Positions 1-8,538 of a stretch of 64,000 nucleotides of DNA are shown one piece after another. Source of the stretch: Chryseobacterium indologenes (GTDB lineage Bacteria > Bacteroidota > Bacteroidia > Flavobacteriales > Weeksellaceae). Position 1 is the first letter of the stretch; every line of letters begins with the position of its first letter. Under the pieces are notes generated by a model, which did no database searches, was not told where the DNA came from, and saw nothing but the letters and a program-made list of their open reading frames with translations. The position numbers were made by a program, and so were the translations under genes. The DNA lies in assembly GCF_018362995.1 (NCBI RefSeq), contig NZ_CP074372.1, positions 3,038,001 through 3,102,000 of the forward strand, given 5' to 3'.

Positions 1-841
1 CCATTGCCAAAGCAGGCCCATCCACATTGGGTGTTGAAATATGTCCTCCGTTTGAAGAAAAACCATATCCGATAATTTCTGCAATGATTGGAGCTCCTCT
101 TCTTTGGGCGGATTCTAAACTCTCAACAATCAGACTGGCAGCTCCTCCGCTTGGGATCAATCCGTCTCTTTCTGCATCGAAAGGTCTGGATGCTTTCGTA
201 GGCTCATCTTCTCTCACTGAGAAAACGCCCAATCCGTCAAAGCTAGCCATAGAATATTTATTAGTTTCCTGAGCTCCTCCGCAGATGATCATATCCTGAA
301 AACCATTCTTAATCATCATATAAGCCAGTCCCAATGAATGAGAACCGCTTGCGCATGCTGCACTTATGGTAAGATTGATTCCTTTCAGTTTAAAGATGGT
401 AGAAAGGTTCATCGTCACCGTTGAATTCATTGATTTGAAGATCGCTCCCGATCCCATCAATGTAGTATCTTTCTTTTCTCTTGCAATATCAATAGATTCT
501 ACGACTGCCTGAGAAACACTGTCATTTCCGTATAAAATTCCCACTTCATGAGAATCCAGGAACGTTTCATCCAGATTTGCCTGCTTCAATGCATCCATAG
601 TCGCTAGATAAGCATATTCGCTTTCTTCTCCCATACTGACACGCTGGCGTCTGTTTAAGAGGTTTTTCAGATCGGGTTTTGGAACAACGCCCGTAAGGCC
701 GGACCTGAAACCAAATTCTTTTCTGTCCGGATCTAACACAATACCGGATTTTCCTTGATATAGGGATTCCCTGACCTCTTCTAAAGATGTCCCGATGCAG
801 GAATAAATTCCCATTCCGGTAATTACAACCCTATTTTCCAT
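1..841 (-). CDS. Beta-ketoacyl-ACP synthase, N-terminal part (flexirubin-type pigment cluster)
   Basis: This is the first 280 residues of a FabB/FabF-type ketosynthase; the C-terminus lies beyond the left edge. The start is the ATG at 841, giving MENRVVITGMG, the usual opening of the family. The nucleophile is Cys163 in the motif SAACASGSHSLG, and the first catalytic histidine follows near residue 270 in GGHISTPNVDG. The second catalytic histidine would be off the window. Members of the family extend acyl chains on ACP by decarboxylative condensation with malonyl-ACP. The ketoreductase gene ends one base upstream, so the two are probably co-transcribed. With the neighbouring ammonia-lyase and aryl ligase this points to the polyene chain of a flexirubin-type aryl polyene rather than housekeeping lipid synthesis. 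That assignment rests on context; the enzyme family is clear. Confidence 0.9.
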   Translation of the reverse strand, partial: MENRVVITGMGIYSCIGTSLEEVRESLYQGKSGIVLDPDRKEFGFRSGLTGVVPKPDLKNLLNRRQRVSMGEESEYAYLATMDALKQANLDETFLDSHEVGILYGNDSVSQAVVESIDIAREKKDTTLMGSGAIFKSMNSTVTMNLSTIFKLKGINLTISAACASGSHSLGLAYMMIKNGFQDMIICGGAQETNKYSMASFDGLGVFSVREDEPTKASRPFDAERDGLIPSGGAASLIVESLESAQRRGAPIIAEIIGYGFSSNGGHISTPNVDGPALAM

Positions 842-842
842 G

Positions 843-1574
843 TTATGAATAAATTCCTCCGTTAATATTAATCACTTCTCCTGTAATGTAAGAAGATTTT
901 TTAGATGCTAAAAATGCGACAAGATCTGCCACTTCTTCTGCTTCTCCGAATCTGTTGGCAGGAATCATGGCTTTCAATTCTTCTTCATTGAATTCCTGAG
1001 TCATATCCGTTTTGATAAAGCCCGGAGCTACTGCATTTACAGTAACGTTTCTTTTGGCAACTTCCTGAGCCAAAGCTTTTGTAGCCCCTACTACAGCGCC
1101 TTTTGCCGCGGAATAATTCGTTTGTCCGGCTGTTCCTTTTACTCCGGATACCGAAACCATATTGATGATTCTTCCGTACTTGTTACGAAGCAGCTTTTGG
1201 ATAAAGAAATTGGTTACATTGAAAAACCCGTCCAGACTTGTATTGATCACACTGTTCCAGTCTTCTTTCTGCATCCACATAAAAAGACCGTCTCTTGTGA
1301 TTCCGGCATTATTGACGATCACTTCTACTACTGCATCAGGATTCTTCTCCTGCCAGTCCGTTAAAACAGTCTTTGTCTCTTCGGTATTTCCTACATCAAA
1401 TTTAAGGATTTCTCCGGTAGCACCCAATTCCTCCACTTTAGCCAACGTTTCGTTTGCTGCGGTTTCGTTTGAAGCGTAGTTGATAAGGATATGATAGTTT
1501 TTCTCTTCAGCCAGTTTTATACAGATTGCCCTCCCGATTCCTCTGGAGCCTCCTGTTACAATTGCACATTTCAT
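843..1574 (-). CDS. fabG: 3-oxoacyl-ACP reductase, FabG-type SDR
   Basis: A 243-residue classical short-chain dehydrogenase/reductase. The NADPH-binding glycine motif TGGSRGIG is at residues 7-14, NNAG at 88-91, a catalytic serine in the MVSVSG stretch near 141-143, and Tyr154/Lys158 in YSAAK. The C-terminal sequence TGEVININGG is typical of FabG. The enzyme reduces 3-oxoacyl-ACP to 3-hydroxyacyl-ACP. Its gene stops one base before the ketosynthase start and lies next to the ammonia-lyase, so it is probably the dedicated ketoreductase of the pigment pathway. Flexirubin and aryl-polyene clusters usually carry their own FabG copy. A role in primary fatty-acid synthesis cannot be excluded from sequence. 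Confidence 0.9.
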   Translation of the reverse strand: MKCAIVTGGSRGIGRAICIKLAEEKNYHILINYASNETAANETLAKVEELGATGEILKFDVGNTEETKTVLTDWQEKNPDAVVEVIVNNAGITRDGLFMWMQKEDWNSVINTSLDGFFNVTNFFIQKLLRNKYGRIINMVSVSGVKGTAGQTNYSAAKGAVVGATKALAQEVAKRNVTVNAVAPGFIKTDMTQEFNEEELKAMIPANRFGEAEEVADLVAFLASKKSSYITGEVININGGIYS

Positions 1575-1655
1575 GCGTTAGTGTTTATATCGTTTTTAGT
1601 TTTTTTAAGTTGAGAGGATGTCTTTATTGAATAGACAATTCATGACAGCCAATAG

Positions 1656-3176
1656 TTACATTCCCTTCAGATATTTCTTCACTTCCTCCAGATACGGATA
1701 CATCACCATATCATCTGAGAAAGCAGGAATTATTTTTCTGATTTCATCATACAGTTCTTTTGTAGAGGATGAAACTTTATCCTGGAAACCAAGATATTCA
1801 ACAGCCTGAATAATCGTAATAGCTTCGATCGCTAATACTTCAAAAGCATTTTCAATCACTTTTCTGCAGATCACCGCAGCATTTGTTCCCATGCTAACGA
1901 TATCCTGATTGTCATTGTTGTTTGGAATACTATGAACATACATAGAGTTCGATAACATCTGACTTTCTGCTGTGGTAGAAGTTGCTGTAAACTGTACTCC
2001 CTGCATTCCGAAATTGAAACCTAATTTACCTAGATTCACAAAAGGAGGCAAAATTTCATTGATTTTAGCATTGAGAAGATAGTTTAACTGTCTTTCTGCA
2101 AGCATTGTCAGTTTGGTTACCACAATCTTAAGTTTGTCCATTTCCAGAGAGATGTAATCTCCGTGGAAATTTCCTCCGTGATAAACATGTTGGTCTTCAA
2201 CGTTGATAATCGGGTTATCATTGGCAGAATTAATCTCATTTTCAAGAACTTTCTCTGTATATTCCAACGTATCCAATACCGGGCCTAAGATCTGAGGAAC
2301 ACATCGTAAAGAATAATATTCCTGAACTTTTTCTTTAAATACTTTCTCCTGTTCTTCAAAGTGGGTATAAAGGTGATCTTCTCTTTTTCTGATCAGTTTA
2401 CTGTCTGCCAGATGAGCTCTCATTCTTTCTGCTACTTTCTGCTGACCATAATGCTTTTTCGTTCCGTTCAATGCTTCTGACAGGTGATCATCATAAGCCT
2501 GTACAATTTCATTGATCGCACAAGAAAGTCTCAGAGAAATATCTGTAAGCTGATTCGCTTTATAAGCATTCACAATACCGATTCCTGACATCACGGAAGT
2601 TCCGTTCATCAAAGCAAGTCCTTCACGAATTTCTACTTTTATGGGTTCTAATCCTTCTGTTTCAAAAACCTCTTTGGTAGATTTTCTTTCTCCTTTATAA
2701 AAGACTTCTCCTTCACCGATCAGTACCAAAGCAAGGTGAGCCAGCTGAACAAGGTCACCGCTTGCTCCTACCCCTCCATGTTCAAAGATCAATGGAATAA
2801 TATCCCTGTTGATCAGCTCCTGAAGAAGATAAATAACAGATTGGTGTACTCCTGAATTCCCTAATGACAAAGTATTCAGCCTTGCCAGCATACATGCTTT
2901 TACCTCATCTGCAGGCAAAGGGTTTCCGATTCCTGAAGAGTGGCTTCTGATCAGGTTATACTGAAGCTGGTGTGTATCTTCATCACTGATTTTGAACTGA
3001 GCCATCGGTCCAAAGCCGGTGTTCACACCATATATTACTTTATTTTTTGAAAACTCCTTTAAAAACTGAAAACTCTTATCCACTCTTGATAAAAGTGATT
3101 CATCCAGTTCTATTTTTTCATTCTCAATGATAATTTTTTGAAAGTCTTTCAGTTCTAAAAAGTTATTTATTTTCAT
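1656..3176 (-). CDS. Tyrosine ammonia-lyase (aromatic amino acid lyase family)
   Basis: A 506-residue MIO-type ammonia-lyase. The start is the ATG at 3176; the TTG just upstream would add one residue. The self-cyclising Ala-Ser-Gly that forms the MIO cofactor is at 138-140 in HGGVGASGDLVQL, and the catalytic tyrosine is Tyr49 in VIYGVNTGFG. Length and long stretches match my recollection of the characterised tyrosine ammonia-lyase of Flavobacterium johnsoniae, so I call it a TAL rather than the histidine ammonia-lyase automated annotation often gives. It would convert L-tyrosine to p-coumarate, the aryl starter of flexirubin. The residues at the selectivity loop are Ser78-His79, the pair found in histidine ammonia-lyases, so substrate choice should be tested. 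It is transcribed divergently from the flavoprotein gene. Confidence 0.88.
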   Translation of the reverse strand: MKINNFLELKDFQKIIIENEKIELDESLLSRVDKSFQFLKEFSKNKVIYGVNTGFGPMAQFKISDEDTHQLQYNLIRSHSSGIGNPLPADEVKACMLARLNTLSLGNSGVHQSVIYLLQELINRDIIPLIFEHGGVGASGDLVQLAHLALVLIGEGEVFYKGERKSTKEVFETEGLEPIKVEIREGLALMNGTSVMSGIGIVNAYKANQLTDISLRLSCAINEIVQAYDDHLSEALNGTKKHYGQQKVAERMRAHLADSKLIRKREDHLYTHFEEQEKVFKEKVQEYYSLRCVPQILGPVLDTLEYTEKVLENEINSANDNPIINVEDQHVYHGGNFHGDYISLEMDKLKIVVTKLTMLAERQLNYLLNAKINEILPPFVNLGKLGFNFGMQGVQFTATSTTAESQMLSNSMYVHSIPNNNDNQDIVSMGTNAAVICRKVIENAFEVLAIEAITIIQAVEYLGFQDKVSSSTKELYDEIRKIIPAFSDDMVMYPYLEEVKKYLKGM

Positions 3177-3226
3177 CAATTAAAAGTAATAGTTGATAAT
3201 TTTGTAAAATATTAATTATTTGTCAC

Positions 3227-3245
3227 TAATTTTGCGGCAAAGATA
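3227..3245. promoter_or_regulatory. Back-to-back divergent promoter -7 boxes
   Basis: Two Bacteroidetes-type -7 boxes (consensus TAnnTTTG) lie three bases apart. TAATTTTG at 3227-3234 faces right toward the flavoprotein gene. TATCTTTG on the minus strand at 3245-3238 faces left toward the ammonia-lyase. Neither has a well-spaced -33 TTG, so the call rests on the -7 matches and the divergent layout. The two polymerases would compete for the same DNA. Confidence 0.55.
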
Positions 3246-3274
3246 AAAGTTATTATTAAAATAAAAAATCAAAG

Positions 3275-4531
3275 ATGAGCAAAGAATTTGTTGACGTTCT
3301 TGTAATCGGAGCCGGACCTTCCGGATGCGTGTCTTCTTCATACCTGAAGAACAATAACGTCAGCGTGAAAGTAGTCGAAAAGACAAAATTCCCCAGACTG
3401 GTAGTGGGTGAAAGCTTAATTCCGAGGGTAATGGATCACTTTGAAGAGGCTGGACTTTTCCCCGCATTAGACAAAATGGGCTTTGAAAAAAAGCTTGGGG
3501 CACGTTTCCTTCGTGGTGATGAGGTCTGCATTTTTGATTTCAGCAACAAATTCGGGGAAGGCTGGGACTGGACCTGGCAGGTTCCGAGAGCTGATTTTGA
3601 TAATACTCTTGCTCAGGAAGTCATTAATAAAGGAGTTGATCTTGAATTTGAGACTGAAGTTATTGGCATACAATTTAACGGAACAGATTCTGTAACTACA
3701 GTAAAAAATAAGGATGGAGAAACGAAAGAGATCCATGCGAAGTTTGTGATTGACTCCAGCGGTTACGGAAGAGTGTTGCCTCGTCTGCTAGATCTTGAAA
3801 AACCATCAAAACTGTCTCCTCACTCTGCGATTTTCTCTCATGTACATGATATTAACAGAGCGCCGGGAGAAGAAGGGACTTTAATTTCTTTTGACATTAT
3901 TGAAACAGAAGTATGGCTTTGGGTAATTCCTTTTTCCAACGGAAATACAAGTTTAGGAATTGTAGGCCCTACTGAATATATTGATAAATTATCTGAAAAC
4001 GGAGATACAGCCGAAGCTTTAAGAAAAGCTATTTCTCTATCCGATTATTATGTAAAACGTTTTGGGAATGTAGATTTTCTTTTTGAACCTAAACATCTGA
4101 AAGATTATTCATGTTCAGTTAAAAGTTTATTCGGGGACGGATTTGCTTTAACCGGGAATGCATCAGAATTCCTTGATCCGGTATTTTCTTCGGGAATGGC
4201 TTTTGCCACAGAATCCGGAATGCTGGCAGCAAAACTGGCATTAAGACAATTAAACGGAGAAAAGATCAACTGGCAGACAGAATACACGGATTATATTTTA
4301 TACGGCGTGGATGTTTTCACCACATATGTAAAGGAATGGTATACCGGAAATCTTCAGGAACTATTTTTCCATCAGCCGGAAAATCCGGATGTAAAGAAAA
4401 AGATCTGTGCTGTTTTAGCAGGATATGTCTGGAATAAAGACAATCCTTTTGTGAAAAAGCATTATACTGTGATTAAAAACCTTGCGAACCTGATCAAACT
4501 AGAAAAACAGGAACAGCAAAACCAAGCATAA
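3275..4531 (+). CDS. FAD-dependent oxidoreductase, flavin halogenase-like (pigment cluster)
   Basis: A 418-residue flavoprotein of the halogenase/geranylgeranyl-reductase superfamily. Visible features are the FAD dinucleotide motif GAGPSG at 12-17, GESLIP at 45-50, a lysine pair 72-73 in FEKKLGARF at the place where flavin-dependent halogenases carry their catalytic lysine, WLWVIP at 214-219, and the second FAD motif GDGFALTGNASEFLDPVFSSG near 287-307. The WxWxIP motif is the signature used to tell flavin halogenases from monooxygenases. Some flexirubins are chlorinated on the ring, so a ring halogenase is plausible. A ring hydroxylase or a reductase of the same fold is the alternative. It is divergent from the ammonia-lyase gene and ends at a strong terminator. 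Confidence 0.8.
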   Translation: MSKEFVDVLVIGAGPSGCVSSSYLKNNNVSVKVVEKTKFPRLVVGESLIPRVMDHFEEAGLFPALDKMGFEKKLGARFLRGDEVCIFDFSNKFGEGWDWTWQVPRADFDNTLAQEVINKGVDLEFETEVIGIQFNGTDSVTTVKNKDGETKEIHAKFVIDSSGYGRVLPRLLDLEKPSKLSPHSAIFSHVHDINRAPGEEGTLISFDIIETEVWLWVIPFSNGNTSLGIVGPTEYIDKLSENGDTAEALRKAISLSDYYVKRFGNVDFLFEPKHLKDYSCSVKSLFGDGFALTGNASEFLDPVFSSGMAFATESGMLAAKLALRQLNGEKINWQTEYTDYILYGVDVFTTYVKEWYTGNLQELFFHQPENPDVKKKICAVLAGYVWNKDNPFVKKHYTVIKNLANLIKLEKQEQQNQA

Positions 4532-4562
4532 AAAAACGGTCTGAATTTTCAGACCGTTTTTT
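4531..4562. terminator. Bidirectional intrinsic terminator
   Basis: A perfect 14-bp inverted repeat (AAAAAACGGTCTGA and its complement) with a 4-base loop, giving a T run on both strands. It sits between two convergent genes and would stop transcription from both sides. Confidence 0.9.
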
Positions 4563-4563
4563 A

Positions 4564-5166
4564 TTATTTTATAACTTCTTTGATTTTTTTCCCTAAATCT
4601 TTTCCAGTTTGTTCATATGCCCCTGCAATTCTTCCATATTCCATTACAAAATCCTTATTTTGTGGTTTTCCAAGAATTTTATCTCCTTTTAGTTTCATCA
4701 CCACATTTGACGGATTATCTGTTTCTACGAAAATCAGATCTGAAGTTAATTTAGCTTCCTGTCCTATCAATCCACCATGCCATCCCGCATAAATCCATTT
4801 TGCATCAACAATTAGTGTATACTTAGCATGAGTATCTTTTTTGAAGGCAATTTTTTTAGACTTTCTGTTGATTCCTTTCAGGAAATAATCCAAATATTCC
4901 GTGTTTTTAAACGTTTCCCATGCACCGATCCATTTTCCCCAGGCCTCTTCACTCTTTTTAGCTATGGTTTCTGTTTTTCTTTTCTCAAGATACTGAGCTT
5001 CAGTATAATTCTCTACCTGAAAAGCAACATTTTCAAATTTCACCTGAACATTTACTTCTGTCTGATCTTTCAGAAAGTCAAAATTCCCGGATTCTACATT
5101 AATCTGATTTTGTCCAAATGTTACTACACCGATTACTACAAAGAGTAACAATAATAATTTTTTCAT
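4564..5166 (-). CDS. Secreted hypothetical protein
   Basis: A 200-residue protein I do not recognise. The N-terminus (MKKLLLLLFVVIGVVTFGQ) is a clear Sec signal peptide with likely cleavage after Gly18 or Gln19. The mature part is polar and mixed alpha/beta, with a Trp-rich stretch (WGKWIGAWETF, about 76-86) and AKWIYAGWHGGLIG near 122-135. There is no lipobox, no membrane segment after the signal and no catalytic motif I can name. It lies between the flavoprotein and the aryl ligase, both of which look pigment-related, but is probably transcribed on its own. A periplasmic role is the most that can be inferred. Confidence 0.7.
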   Translation of the reverse strand: MKKLLLLLFVVIGVVTFGQNQINVESGNFDFLKDQTEVNVQVKFENVAFQVENYTEAQYLEKRKTETIAKKSEEAWGKWIGAWETFKNTEYLDYFLKGINRKSKKIAFKKDTHAKYTLIVDAKWIYAGWHGGLIGQEAKLTSDLIFVETDNPSNVVMKLKGDKILGKPQNKDFVMEYGRIAGAYEQTGKDLGKKIKEVIK

Positions 5167-5243
5167 GTTTTTTTATTAGCTTTATATATTCAAGGGCTCA
5201 AAGATATTATAAAAAAGAAATCTTCCGCTCTTTATTTTTAATT

Positions 5244-6536
5244 TTATCTCAGATCAATAAAAGTGATTGGTTTCCTGCTGTTTGGATTAAAAACAGTTTT
5301 AGACAAAATGTCAAAATCAATAATTTCAATCTTCGGACTTACTCTCAATTTTGCCCGGAAATGGTCTCTCACTTCATTGACAAAGCTATCGTGCTCTTCT
5401 TCTGTACTTAGTTTAATGATAATTTCGTCAAGACCTATTTCGTTGGCCTGAATGACAATCTGATAGCATAAGATATTATTGAAATCATTTAAAATATCAT
5501 TCATTGCCGGCGGATACAGCGTTGTTCCTTTATATTTGATCATCTGTTGTTTCCTTCCTACTACAGGTCCTAACCTCATCGTATTTCTTCCACACAGGCA
5601 TGGCTCATGGTGTGCTTTTACAATATCTCCGGTTTTAAATCTTAGCAAAGGGATGGCTTCAACGCCTAAAGTTGTGATCGTAAGCTCTCCACTTTCTCCT
5701 TCTTTAACCGGATTTCCGTTATCGTCCAGAATTTCGGTGATAATTAATTCCGGATGGTGATGCCCTCCTATCTGGAATTCGCATTCTGTGAAAGCAGTGC
5801 TCATTTCGGTAGAAGCATAGGTGGAAAAAAGTTTTATATTCCACTTTTCTTTGATCTTCTGTGAAAGAATATTATCTGTAAAATCCTGATTTTTGATGCT
5901 TTCTCCAATACATACAGCACCATAAACACTTGAGTTTTTATAATCCAATCCATGCTTTTCAGCATAATCAATCATCTTCAGTAGAAAAGAAGGAACAGTA
6001 ATCAGATACTTTGGTTTGTATCTGAAAATGGAATCCCACTGCAGTTCTGGAATTCCTGGCCCCATTCTCACTACGCTTGCGCCCATTTTCCTTAAACCCA
6101 GAAAGTAAGCAAGACCTGCCATAAACCTTTTGTCTATGGTAGTAATCATCTGAACAACATCTCCTTTTTGAATGCCGGCACAGGCAAAAGAAATTGCTTC
6201 ATTATATGCCAGCCTTTCAAGATCATTATCTGAAAGTCCAAAAGTAACCGGATCTCCTAAAGTCCCGGAAGTGGTACTGTAATCAACAATTTTATCTGGT
6301 GTTATACAGAAAAAATCATGATTGTACTGCTGAAGCTCATTCTTCGTCGTGGTAGGAATCTTCTGAAGATCCTCCAAAGTACGAATGTCAGCAATATGAA
6401 TATTATTTTCTTTAAACAGTTTCTGATAAAAGGGTGAATGAGTTTCAAGATAGATCAAAAGCTCACGAAGTTTTTCTTCCTGAAATATTTTGATTTCCTG
6501 AATGCCTGCTTTCTCGATTAACGGACGAAATTCCAA
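5244..6536 (-). CDS. Aryl-CoA/aryl-ACP ligase, phenylacetate-CoA ligase-like
   Basis: A 430-residue adenylate-forming enzyme of the PaaK type. The phosphate-binding loop is STTSGTLGDP at 87-96, the acid/aromatic motif YASTEM at 240-245, TGD at 302-304, and a GRKQQMIKYKG hinge at 327-337. A CLCGR pair of cysteines at 313-317 recalls the zinc-binding CxCG of PaaK-like ligases. No in-frame ATG exists between the upstream stop and residue 129, so translation should start at the TTG at 6536, which gives a normal-length N-terminus. In this cluster the likely substrate is p-coumarate (or a ring-modified form) from the ammonia-lyase, activated for loading onto CoA or ACP. Phenylacetate is the textbook substrate of the family, but no phenylacetate degradation genes are nearby. 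Confidence 0.82.
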   Translation of the reverse strand: MEFRPLIEKAGIQEIKIFQEEKLRELLIYLETHSPFYQKLFKENNIHIADIRTLEDLQKIPTTTKNELQQYNHDFFCITPDKIVDYSTTSGTLGDPVTFGLSDNDLERLAYNEAISFACAGIQKGDVVQMITTIDKRFMAGLAYFLGLRKMGASVVRMGPGIPELQWDSIFRYKPKYLITVPSFLLKMIDYAEKHGLDYKNSSVYGAVCIGESIKNQDFTDNILSQKIKEKWNIKLFSTYASTEMSTAFTECEFQIGGHHHPELIITEILDDNGNPVKEGESGELTITTLGVEAIPLLRFKTGDIVKAHHEPCLCGRNTMRLGPVVGRKQQMIKYKGTTLYPPAMNDILNDFNNILCYQIVIQANEIGLDEIIIKLSTEEEHDSFVNEVRDHFRAKLRVSPKIEIIDFDILSKTVFNPNSRKPITFIDLR

Positions 6537-6626
6537 TGATTTTAATTTTAAAGAACAAATTTATTTAAAATTACATGATTGTAGATGTATTCATGTAAAA
6601 TGTATTCATGATTTCTACCACAGCTT

Positions 6627-8312
6627 TTATCTCTGGAAGGCAAAAGTTTGTGTATTGGTATTTCCGGCAGTATTTATGGTGGTTACTTTTAAAGTATGAG
6701 CACCTGATCCTTTCGGACATTTTTCATCAAAAATATAGACAAAATTATCTTTTACACGGGCAAAGCGAAGCCATTTTCCATCCAGCTCAGCCCGGAATGA
6801 AATAATATCACCCACTTTCGTTGTTCCTTTTAACAATATAGAACTGCTATTTACCAATGCTCCTTCTGCCCATCCAGATGAAACAGACGGCAGGGTATTG
6901 TCTATTAATAATTTCGCCGTACCCAATCTGTTGAACTGCCCTTCTGCCCTGTCACCACTCCATTTTGCTTTTACCACAACCTTATCACTTCCATAATCAA
7001 GAAGGATAACGGCTTTATCTTTTTCAGCGTCAGATAACTTCCTATTGGGTTTTATTTTCAAAGTATATTCATCCTGAACAGGAATGTATGGATTTTGTAA
7101 AACAATGCTGTTTGAAACTGCATTCTGATCGGCATCCGCCATTTCATACATATTGAAATTTACAGCATCATATACCGCATTTTTACTGAAATCAATCTCT
7201 GCATTTTCGGTGGAAATTGTTTTTCCTTCATTAGGCATTACCGTTTTCCCTGTAGCAGATATTTTTTCTGAAGTTTTATTTAACTGGAGTTTTGTTATTA
7301 ATCGACTGGTATTTCCTTTAACATCTTTCAGGACTATTTCAATGTTATGAACCTCCTCATCCTGAAGATTGATAATCCCAGTCAAATTCGGGGTACTGTA
7401 ATTCTGAAGTTTCATTCCCGGTAAATCAGCCAGGTGCTGAATTCCCATTTTATCCCTGATGAATTTGGTATAATCTATACAGCCGTTGATATAGCGGGTA
7501 TCATCATAGTGTATTTTATCAATTTTAAAACTGTAAATCAGCTTGTCATCCATCAATAATTCTGCATTATAAATCCCCAGATTAAAACCCTGATTGGCCT
7601 TGTCTACAGCTTTAATGGCAAAACTTATTTCCGGAGAATTAACCTGAACGAGATTAGCCGTATAAACATTTCCTGCTTTCTTCACTGCAATTCCGTTCGT
7701 TCCAGGTTCATAAGTGCTGAAACGTCTGTCATACCAGTAGAGTCCACTGATAATCGGTGCAACAGTATCAGGAATGGCAAAACCGAAAAGTAACGGGTTG
7801 AGACATTCTTCTGTTTTGGTATCTCTTATTTCAAAATGCAGATGCGGACCTGCAGATCCTCCGGTATTTCCACTTAACGCAATTTGTTGCCCTTTATCCA
7901 CTGGAAACTGTCCGGGTTGAAAAGTAATATCCTGTTCCCATTTTTCATCTTTGTATTGTCTCTCCTTCACATATTCATCAAGCTTACTGAAGTATTTATT
8001 CAAATGAGCATACACTGTGGTATAACCGTTGGGATGAGTAATGTACACAGCGTTTCCAAATCCGTAGCGCTCTACTTTTATCCTGCTGACATAACCTTCT
8101 GCAGCTGCAAGAACAGGCAGATTTTCCTGACTGTTGGTTCTCAAATCCAATCCCATATGAAAATGATTTGTACGGATCGTCCCAAAGTTGGCAGCCAGCT
8201 GCATGGGAATGTTTAATGGGTTCCGAAAATAATTTTGAGGATAATTTTGAGCGTGTGTGATGATGTTATTAATTAAACAAATAATAAGCATCATTTTTGG
8301 AAAGATTTTCAT
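6627..8312 (-). CDS. M23 family metallopeptidase (LytM-type)
   Basis: A 561-residue secreted protein with a signal peptide (cleavage likely after THA, about residue 21) and an N-terminal M23 peptidase domain. Zinc ligands are visible as His52/Asp56 in HMGLDL and His159 in GPHLHFEIRD, with the catalytic histidine His103 in YAHL and a second at 157. These enzymes cut peptidoglycan cross-bridges. The remaining roughly 370 residues are beta-rich, Ig-like in feel, and end in GNTNTQTFAFQR. The long C-terminal extension is typical of Bacteroidetes M23 proteins. All catalytic residues are intact, so activity rather than a regulatory LytM role is likely. It is monocistronic, reading away from the toxin gene. 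Confidence 0.9.
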   Translation of the reverse strand: MKIFPKMMLIICLINNIITHAQNYPQNYFRNPLNIPMQLAANFGTIRTNHFHMGLDLRTNSQENLPVLAAAEGYVSRIKVERYGFGNAVYITHPNGYTTVYAHLNKYFSKLDEYVKERQYKDEKWEQDITFQPGQFPVDKGQQIALSGNTGGSAGPHLHFEIRDTKTEECLNPLLFGFAIPDTVAPIISGLYWYDRRFSTYEPGTNGIAVKKAGNVYTANLVQVNSPEISFAIKAVDKANQGFNLGIYNAELLMDDKLIYSFKIDKIHYDDTRYINGCIDYTKFIRDKMGIQHLADLPGMKLQNYSTPNLTGIINLQDEEVHNIEIVLKDVKGNTSRLITKLQLNKTSEKISATGKTVMPNEGKTISTENAEIDFSKNAVYDAVNFNMYEMADADQNAVSNSIVLQNPYIPVQDEYTLKIKPNRKLSDAEKDKAVILLDYGSDKVVVKAKWSGDRAEGQFNRLGTAKLLIDNTLPSVSSGWAEGALVNSSSILLKGTTKVGDIISFRAELDGKWLRFARVKDNFVYIFDEKCPKGSGAHTLKVTTINTAGNTNTQTFAFQR

Positions 8313-8538
8313 ACAGCATTTGGTTTATAGGTCTATTTAAATGTACAAAATCCCGGCCAATAAGCAGTTCTTTCCACAAACTATTTTTAAATCACTTTTA
8401 TTTTTATACGCCAAGTTTTGTCGTTTCCAGCATTGATATTTGCCTTATAAAGGTTCAGATAAAAGAGTGATTTCTTTTAGCTGAATTTATTTATCACCAA
8501 CCAGAACATGAAAATATTATTAATGAAAAAACTTAAAG

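Noticed and set aside
27..272. Plus-strand frames over the ketosynthase and other large genes
   Set aside because: They lie opposite clear conserved genes and show no protein-like sequence; they are shadows.
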